Shown: positions 57,700 to 64,000 of the stretch, piece after piece
Position numbering within the stretch: the first letter of the stretch is position 1
Layout: every line of letters starts with the position of its first letter
Assembly: GCA_017654935.2 (NCBI GenBank)
Contig: CM065699.1
Coordinates: 40,253,338 to 40,317,337, forward strand
Source: Phymorhynchus buccinoides
Taxonomy: Eukaryota; Mollusca; Gastropoda; Neogastropoda; Raphitomidae
Length of the DNA: 64,000 nucleotides
Direction: 5' to 3'
Translations under genes and position numbers: made by a program
Notes under the pieces: generated by a model
Database searches by the model: none
The model's input: the letters and a program-made list of their open reading frames with translations, nothing else
What the model was told of the DNA's origin: nothing

Positions 57700-57892
57700 A
57701 GTATAATCAAGTTTTAAGCAACAAAACTGGGATCCGAACGCTGTTTTACTATAATCAAGTTTCAAGCAACAAAACTGGGATCCGAGCGCTGTTTTACTAT
57801 AATCAAGTTTCAAGCAACAAAACTGGGATCCGAGCGCTGTTTTACTATAATCAAGTTTCAAGCAACAAAACTGGAATCCGCAAACCTCGCCG
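57700..57892. repeat. Tandem repeat, about 50 bp x 4
   Basis: AATCAAGTTTCAAGCAACAA plus AACTGGGATCCGAGCGCTGT and TTTACTAT, nearly identical. Confidence 0.93.
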
Positions 57893-58157
57893 TAAATGTA
57901 TAATAGCGAGTTAATTATACAGGTTTCACATGAACATCCAGTAACATGCCACATTCAACATACACACATCATGCCTGACAAAGCTACCACACTAATACAT
58001 GGGTGCAAATACACAAAAATGAAAAAAAACAAAAAACTGAAAGACCGGGGTCTAGGGGTAATGTCCCCCTGCAGCTGAAGAAAAAAAATGGATTTATGAA
58101 GGTATTTTCAGTTTGCTTTTTCCACAATTCATACAACTGCTTACTTTAACCCTTTCA

Positions 58158-58364
58158 GGTATTACGTACTTTATAGTCACAGAGGCGTCTCTGTGAAATT
58201 CGGGTTGCTCCCACCTGGAGAGCGCGTCGTTGGGTTTTTTTGCATGCGATTTTTGTCACTGATGAGGGAGGGGTGGGGGGGGGGGGGGGGGGGGTAAACT
58301 TTGACCAAATGACAACTTTTTCGTTGCCACTGGGTTTAACGTATGCTAAGTGCATGGGCACACG

Positions 58365-58395
<31 letters not shown>

Positions 58396-58516
58396 TCCAC
58401 GTTCAGACCGTTAAGGCCTAGTGCAGAATGAGAGGAAAAGATCCCCTGTACCCAGGTTCGAACTCGGGTTTACTTGACACGAAGCGAACGCGATACCACT
58501 GTGCCACTCTACACCA
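58158..58516 (-). mobile_element. SINE-1, full-length copy
   Basis: 3' end GTACTTTATAGTCACAGAGG at the left; B box complement GGTTCGAACTCGGG near 58456 and A box complement CCACTGTGCCACTC near 58497. A poly-G run of about 20 is at 58273-58293. Confidence 0.92.
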
Positions 58517-58602
58517 CGCCAATGTCGCTTTTTAGCACCACAATGGTCAAACACCCATGTCACTAAAAGGCATCAAATCAGGGCCTGTTATCCAAAGACC
58601 CA

Positions 58603-58755
58603 GGGACGGTATTCATGTCGAGATAGCATGAGACTTAGCATGATGCTAACTTAGAAGCTCTTCCAAAAGTCCTATTAAATCCTATAGGACATTGGAAGAG
58701 CTTCTAAGTTAGCATCATGCTAAGTCTCATGCTATCTCGACGTGAATACCGTCCC
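58603..58755. mobile_element. FB1 palindrome, copy 3
   Basis: GGGACGGTATTCATGTCGAG to CTCGACGTGAATACCGTCCC. The centre is flipped relative to copies 1 and 2. Confidence 0.93.
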
Positions 58756-59065
58756 TGTTCTCTTAATCTTGGGAGGTAAGGATAGGCCTACTGTTGTACA
58801 ATTGTCACACAGGAATTCGCAATATTACAGATATTTGTTTTTCTCTACCCAAGTAAGATTAATGGTATATTTGGGCTGAAAATGGCTGGCGGCGAAAAGG
58901 GTTAAAGTGTTTGAAAAATACAGTAGACACACAAAGATCTTGTTTGACAAAAAAAAAAAAAAAAAAAAAGGCAATTCCTTTTCGGGTAAAATTCAAAAAC
59001 AGGAAATCCTTGTATACCAGGAAAAGTTGCACCCATGTTTTATTGTAATATAATCAATACCAACC

Positions 59066-59395
59066 TTACCTAGTTTCCCCCAAAGCAAGCAGGAAAGTGT
59101 GCAGCAAACAATTGTCCCCAGTGCTTGTTGTTAGCTTTAGAATTAAACAAGAGGCAAAGCCTTCAAGGCTCACTCGAACAGGAACATGTGGGACAGCAAC
59201 ACAGATTGAGGGGGGGGGGTGTCTAAAGTACAAGATTGCCAATACAATTTTAAAGAACAAATGAAACTATTGTTAATGGATACAACTAAAAAAAGTTTTA
59301 AAAAAAAGTAACTGTGCAGAGAATCGGACCCGGAACCATTGGCATGGCATGACAGACAGACACTCTACCAATGAGCTATCGAGGCTTTCAGTGTG
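59066..59395 (-). mobile_element. SINE-3 with good tRNA-like head
   Basis: On the - strand the head near 59390-59318 reads GATAGCTCATTGGTAGAGTG (A box) and GGGTCCGATTCTCTGC (B box). TTAACAATAG/TTGTATCC motif follows as in 21136. Not a functional tRNA: the acceptor stem does not close. Confidence 0.78.
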
Positions 59396-59788
59396 GATGA
59401 GTTTCTTAACTCATGTTGCCTGTTGAAATACTCTCTAACCCACTAATCTAAAATGTTATCTGTTTACAGTGTTGTTTTAAGTATTTAATTATTCAAATCA
59501 TTATTGTTTGAAAGCTTGCATAGGCATCTATATGTGTGCACAGTTTGAACAATGTATGCCTTCTATTTCCAGAGAAAATGCAACTTTGTTAACATAAGTG
59601 AGCCAATAAATGATTATGATTATGGCACAAATTAACTTAAGAATATCAACCTTATGAATTACTATTATGTAGATGATAATGAGGGTTTACTGAAATATGT
59701 TTATTTCCACGTTCAGTTCAATGGTTGATTTAAATCATTTGATATCTTTTTACCCTAATGACATGTTGTAACTATTTTACTTGTATAA
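59396..59788. other. Unassigned intergenic stretch
   Basis: AT-rich; nothing recognised. Confidence 0.4.
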
Positions 59789-59826
59789 TTAATTGTGTGC
59801 GAGTGTGCGTGTGCGCATGCATGTGT

Positions 59827-59881
<55 letters not shown>
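59789..59881. repeat. (GT)n microsatellite
   Basis: About 25 uninterrupted GT units at 59832-59880 preceded by interrupted ones. Confidence 0.95.
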
Positions 59882-59974
59882 TAAGAAAGTAAGAGAACGT
59901 TGTGTGTAGGCATCGTGCTTATTTTACTTTCTAATGATTAATTATTTGTTTGCCTTTAAATTTAATGTTCTTGT

Positions 59975-60050
59975 TATCAATGTAAAGCGCACTGAGCTCA
60001 TGTGAGAAAGAGCGCTATATAAATTCCCATTATTATTATTATTATTATAA
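59975..60050 (+). mobile_element. Retroposon 3' tail with (ATT)n
   Basis: TGTAAAGCGCACTGAGCTCA, CGCTATATAAATT, (ATT)n. Confidence 0.82.
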
Positions 60051-60122
60051 AGTTCAACAAAACTGGCAAACACAAACAATTTCATTATTCCTTAAAAATT
60101 ACAAAGATTTATAAATTTACTG

Positions 60123-60356
60123 TTAACCCTTTCATCGCCACTGCCAACTCTTGACACCACAATGATTTAACACCCATGTCACTAAAACGCATCAAATGAG
60201 GGTCTGGTATCCAGTGACCTTATGTTCTTAATTTTGGGAGGTAAGGATAGGCCCTATTTTATGCATGTCACAGAGGAATCCCCAATATTGCACACATAAT
60301 CTTTTCTCTGCCCAGTGTAATTTTTGGCTGAGGAATGGCTAACGTTGAAAGGGTTA
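60123..60356 (+). mobile_element. M1 element
   Basis: TTAACCCTTTCATCGCCA to AACGTTGAAAGGGTTAA, more diverged than most. Confidence 0.85.
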
Positions 60357-60663
60357 AAAAAAAAAGAAGCTTTGAAATGTATTTAAGATTGATTAAAACA
60401 GTTGCAAGATATGAAGTACTAAACAACATTTGGACAAGTGTCTAATTAATATATCAGTAATGTAATAATTCAATACCATCAAGCCTTCAACAATTAATAT
60501 ATGAAACATTCTATTAACGAATGATGCGCACTGAAATGGACCACCCACAAATACTTGTAATAATAAAAGAATACAATGCTTAATTTTCCACACACACAAC
60601 TAAAGTTTGCTAATAACAACACAGTGCATGTATGAGAAAGTAATAATTTAAGAGAATGACTTT

Positions 60664-61056
60664 GGGTAAAGGTAAAGATGTGCCCCCACTGCATTTCTCG
60701 GTTAATTGTATTTTTCCGTTTTTGCCTTTCTTACCATACATAAAGCTGTATTTTAGGAACATTTTCAGCTAATTCTCTTTTTGGAATACTAACCCTAGCC
60801 CTAAACCTAACCCTACCCCCCCACTATGTACTGCAGTACACCGCGATTTGTCACAGTTGTGGTTCGTTGCTTTTTTCCGTCTTATATGGTGGGGGGGTAG
60901 GGTTAGGGTTAGGGCTAGGGTTAGTATTCCAAAAAGGTTATTAGCTAAAAAGGTTTCCTAAAAATAGTAAAATACAGCTTTATGTATGGTAAGAAAGGCA
61001 AAAACGGAAAAATACAATTAACCGAGAAATGTAGGGGGGGTGGCACACCTTGACCG
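60664..61056. mobile_element. Long inverted-repeat element with telomere-like inner arms
   Basis: Arms of about 150 bp: GCATTTCTCGGTTAATTGTA...CATACATAAAGCTGTATTTT and complement. The inner arm parts are AACCCTAGCCCTAAACCTAA and, inverted, TAGGGTTAGGGTTAGGGCTA around a 60 bp loop. Confidence 0.9.
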
Positions 61057-61202
61057 TTACCTGACTTTGAAATGAATTTCTTCTGTAAACACATTCTCCC
61101 ACAAATCGGCACTTTTCTGAGAACATTTCAACGTGCAATTCGATTCATTTTCAATGTTTTCTTGCACTTTAAATTTTACGAGTGCATTCATTTAATAGTA
61201 CA

Positions 61203-61676
61203 TGATGGGTGCAACTACACCAAATGAAAAAACCTGAAAGGCCGGAGTCTTGGGGTAATGTTCCCCTGCAGCTGAAGAAAAACTGATCACATCAGTAGCG
61301 GTGCCATAGCCGATGAGGTGTAACCGAGGCGTGGTTACCGCTACACCTATCTGCATTAATAAAAAATCGGGACTTTACTGGTTTCGTACTGCCTCCGGGC
61401 ATTGCCTCCAGTATTGTTCCCACCATATTTGTATTTACAAATGTCCCATATGTGTCTGATTCAGACCAAGAGGACGTAAGACACCATTTTCGACGAAGAA
61501 AAACTGATTTATGAAGGTATTTGCTTTTTTCCACAATTTATACAAATGCTTAGTTTTTGAAACATATAGTAGACACACAAAGATCTCGTTTGACAAGTTT
61601 TAAAAACAGGAAATTCCTTTTCTGGTAAAAGTCAAAAACAGGAAATCCTTGTATACGAAGGAAAGTTGCACCCATA
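61203..61676 (-). mobile_element. M4 element split by SINE-S
   Basis: GATGGGTGCAACTACACC at the left, GGAAAGTTGCACCCAT at the right; insertion at 61288-61494. Confidence 0.9.
61288..61494 (-). mobile_element. SINE-S, longest copy, with 14 bp target duplication
   Basis: GAAGAAAAACTGAT at 61274-61287 and 61495-61508. The - strand reads AAAATGGTGTCTTACGTCCTC-type start and AAAGTCCCGATTTTTTATTA, then an extra 75 bp not in the other copies. Confidence 0.92.
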
Positions 61677-61800
61677 CACATGTCGCGGTAAATTTCATCA
61701 TCCATTGTGCTGCAAATCTAATTTTGCACTGTTGGCTAAACACAACAATGAGCACCATCAAAACAAAGAAAATGTTGAAACCATTTTGGTCATAACCAGG

Positions 61801-61955
61801 GCCTGTATTCACGTTGAGATAGCATGATGCTAACTTAGAAGCTCTTCCAAAAGTCCTATTAAAATCCTATAGGACATTGGAAGAGCTTCTAAGTTAGCAT
61901 CATGCTAACTCACAGGCAGCTAAGTCTCATGCTATCTCAACGTGAATACAGGCCC
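61801..61955. mobile_element. FB1 palindrome, copy 4 (asymmetric)
   Basis: GCCTGTATTCACGTTGAGAT and its complement. The left arm lacks GAGACTTAGCAT, and the right arm has an extra AACTCACAGGCAGC. Confidence 0.92.
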
Positions 61956-62159
61956 CGACTACTACTATGAAACAAAAATCGAAAGTACAAAATAAAACAG
62001 AGTTTCACTTTAACATTCTTGCACCTGAGTACCAATCTTCTTCTTCTTCTTCTTTGATCGCTCAGTTTCCTGTCAATTATGAGCGCAGATGCGTCATGCT
62101 GCCGTTATGCGTCTAACTAAGAAATAGTTAGGCCCAGCAAGTCCGACTTAGGCTGGAGG

Positions 62160-62325
62160 AAATCTTGAAAGTGTGTTGTGAAAAAAGGCAGGAGAATGGA
62201 CCGGTTAGGCAGAAAGGTAGTAGATGACAGCAAGCAAAGGGAAAAGGCAGAGTCAAAGAGAGTGGCAAATTAGAGGAAATTACAAGCACAAAACTTCCAG
62301 AAGGCGGGGGAACTATTTTTTATGA
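62160..62325 (-). mobile_element. Fragment of the 22041 retroposon-like family
   Basis: GGCAGGAGAATGGACCGG through AAGGCAGAGTCAAAGAGAGT to CTTCCAGAAGGCGGGGGAAC. Confidence 0.8.
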
Positions 62326-62753
62326 AAAGTCATATCATACAGACTAACCAACAAAGGCAAAAACATTTACCCTTGGCAGCATTTCAAGTCAGCGATGCAT
62401 CTAAGCAATACATTTGAACACATGAATAAGGAGTTTATTCATTTAAACAAAAATTACAACAGATTACGACTAATTGTTTTTAAAATTTTCGATATGATTT
62501 TGTACCAAAAACATACTACAAACAATATATATGATAACAAACAAAAGTCAAGGTCAGCACAGATACTTTTATTGCACAGTCTATAATTATAATGCCAATG
62601 CATACATATACATCATCATGCAAAGAATGGAAAAAGTCAAACATTTCATAGTAAATAATGAATAAACACAGTAGCATGTTTCCATTACATGTACATGTTC
62701 ACAGTTGGTTATCATTCACGTCAGAACACAGCTACACGCGTGTAGCTATGACT
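62326..62753. other. Unassigned stretch; possible 3' end of a gene entering from the right
   Basis: On the - strand GCAATAAAAG lies at about 62566-62575, a poly(A)-signal-like motif in otherwise unique AT-rich DNA. No exon to go with it is visible within the window. Confidence 0.25.
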
Positions 62754-62871
62754 TACCGTAAAACGCGGACTATAAGCCGCTACTTTTTTCTCTCAACTCT
62801 GGCTCATAGACTGATGCGGCTTATCTGCGCATTTCTTTCCCATTCTACATTTATCACTATGATTAACCCTT

Positions 62872-63109
62872 TCACTGCCAATGTCGCATTTTAGCACCAC
62901 AATTGTTTAACACCCATGTTACTAAAAAGCATCAAATCAGGACTTGTTATCCAAAGACCCTATTTTCTTCGTTTCGCGAAGTAAGGATAGGCCTAATGTT
63001 AGACATGTCACAGAGGAATTCCCAATATTGCAGATCATTTTTTTGTCTCCACCCAGTTAACTATAATGATATTTTTTTGTTGAAAAATGGCTGGCGGCGA
63101 ATGGGTTAA
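62872..63109 (+). mobile_element. M1 element nested in M3-related element
   Basis: TTAACCCTTTCACTGCCAATG (starting near 62864) to GGCGGCGAATGGGTTAA. Confidence 0.88.
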
Positions 63110-63365
63110 AATTGTTTCAGCCTACCTTGAGCTTCCAAACTGGTTCTGATAATCAATAGATTAAAAATCTCATGTTTAAAGTATCTGCGAACATTAAAAA
63201 GTTATGTTCTGATGGGAGAATTTCTATATATGTGTTGCTTTGTGCACATAACATTTTCTCTGTGGCTTATATAAGGGTGCGGCTTATATAAGGGTGCGGC
63301 TTATATGTGAATAAATGCCTAATATTTTGTCCATTTAAGGGATGCAGCTTATATACACTAATACA

Positions 63366-63592
63366 GGTCTTCTTCTTCTTCCGATTGGGGATGTTTATCC
63401 TGCCCCACGCCCAAAGTCTTCGTTTAGACTGCTATTGGCGCACAGGATGCATGCTTTGTGAGTTCGTGTCATCCATTCTACCGGCACACACACGGCCTAC
63501 TTGTACCGAATCGTGGAATGGGCGCGTGCAAGATCTTGTGCGTGCGTTCGCACACGGGACCTCGGTTTTAGGTCTCGTCCAAAGGACAGGTG
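63366..63592 (+). mobile_element. SINE-2 fragment nested in M3-related element
   Basis: TCTTCTTCTTCCGATTGGGG, GGGATGTTTATCCTGCC, then CAAGATCTTGTGCGTGCG and GACCTCGGTTTTAGGTCTCG; the tRNA head is cut off. Confidence 0.8.
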
Positions 63593-63794
63593 CGTCTTAT
63601 AGTCCAGTTTTTACGGTAGTCACAATAACTTAGCTTAACATGTATGACAAATCACCAGCAATACAATTTCTCGTGGGTCACCTAACACAGACCATTGCAC
63701 CATCACCATTGGCATTTTGCTGCTAGTTGGATAACTATGGAAAGGGCATGATTACCATTAATTACCAATCTTTCAATTATAACAAAACAAGGTA

Positions 63795-63956
63795 CAGTGG
63801 TACCTCCCTTATAAGACCTCCCATCATAAGACTCCCTCCCACATTAAAGACCCACTTCTCTGAGACATTGCCCTTCTTTGTGAGTATCAAAATTACCTCC
63901 CTTATAAGACCTCATTTGGGATGATTTTTGAAGGTCTTATAAGGGAGGTTCCACTG
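63795..63956. mobile_element. M2 element, complete copy
   Basis: CAGTGGTACCTCCCTTATAA and its inverse, flanked by TA on both sides. Confidence 0.92.
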
Positions 63957-64000
63957 TAGTACTCATACAAAGTTTCCTCAAGACTGTTCATCATCTTCAA

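Larger units (their letters stand above)
58146..58905 (+). mobile_element. M1 element split twice
   Basis: TTAACCCTTTCA at 58146, resumes CGCCAATGTCGC at 58517, and ends GGCGGCGAAAAGGGTTAA. Confidence 0.9.
57999..59037 (-). mobile_element. M4 element carrying a four-part nest
   Basis: CATGGGTGCAAATACAC at the left and AAGTTGCACCCATG at the right. The interior is split by M1 (58146-58905), which itself carries SINE-1 (58158-58516) and FB1 (58603-58755). Confidence 0.92.
62754..63618 (-). mobile_element. M3-related (ATAAGCCGC type) element with two nested insertions
   Basis: TACCGTAAAACGCGGACTAT at the left, TCTTATAGTCCAGTTTTTACGGTA at the right. Contains M1 (62872-63109) and SINE-2 (63366-63592). 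GGGTGCGGCTTATATAA is tandemly repeated near 63270. Confidence 0.88.

Noticed and set aside
59318..59390. tRNA gene on the - strand
   Set aside because: Good A and B boxes, but the acceptor stem is unpaired and the adjoining sequence matches the SINE-3 copy at 21136.

Overview
This is a 64 kb piece of animal nuclear genome with low gene density and very high repeat content. Spliced genes with GT-AG introns, retroposon fragments with LINE-type C-terminal domains, tRNA-derived SINEs, dense short inverted-repeat DNA elements and long CA/GA microsatellites all point to an invertebrate. My best guess is a marine mollusc, probably a gastropod, but this is inferred from repeat style and protein similarity, not proven.

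Three protein genes can be assembled exon by exon. (1) NEDD8 ubiquitin-like modifier, + strand, five coding exons between 2181 and 10634, 80 aa. (2) Adenine phosphoribosyltransferase (APRT), - strand, four coding exons between 30353 and 19333, 176 aa. (3) A CCDC102A-like coiled-coil protein, + strand, eight coding exons between 32382 and 45857, 601 aa. APRT and CCDC102 are divergent, about 2.0 kb apart. The three are housekeeping or cytoskeletal genes with no shared pathway that I can see. No CDS was found from 47.8 kb to the end.

Layout: 1-2180 microsatellites and NEDD8 upstream DNA; 2181-10634 NEDD8, with a 1.4 kb minisatellite born inside an antisense LINE fragment in intron 3; 10635-19332 intergenic MITEs and satellites; 19333-30353 APRT, whose intron 1 holds two minisatellites of 1.4 and 1.8 kb; 30354-32381 the divergent intergenic region; 32382-45857 CCDC102; 45780-47756 a tandem array of copies of the CCDC102 terminal exon; 47.8-64 kb satellites, nested MITEs and retroposons.

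Repeat labels used below are mine. M1: about 245 bp, ends TTAACCCTTTCACCGCCA, 10 copies. M2: ends CAGTGGAACCTCC, pogo/Tc1-like with TA flanks. M3: ends TACCGTA and CGGACTATAAG. M4: ends CATGGGTGCAAC. M5: ends AGGGCTCCC. FB1: a 150 bp near-perfect palindrome. SINE-1 and SINE-2: tRNA-derived, sharing a central domain. SINE-3: another tRNA-derived family. SINE-S: a short retroposon with 11-14 bp target duplications.

The most interesting structures are the 14-unit array at the CCDC102 3' end, where nine downstream units carry a pyrimidine tract, an AG and an in-phase acidic terminal exon with stop; a 137 bp array that copies the APRT stop-codon region; and the LINE-derived minisatellite whose unit is exactly nine codons of a zinc-knuckle-like motif.
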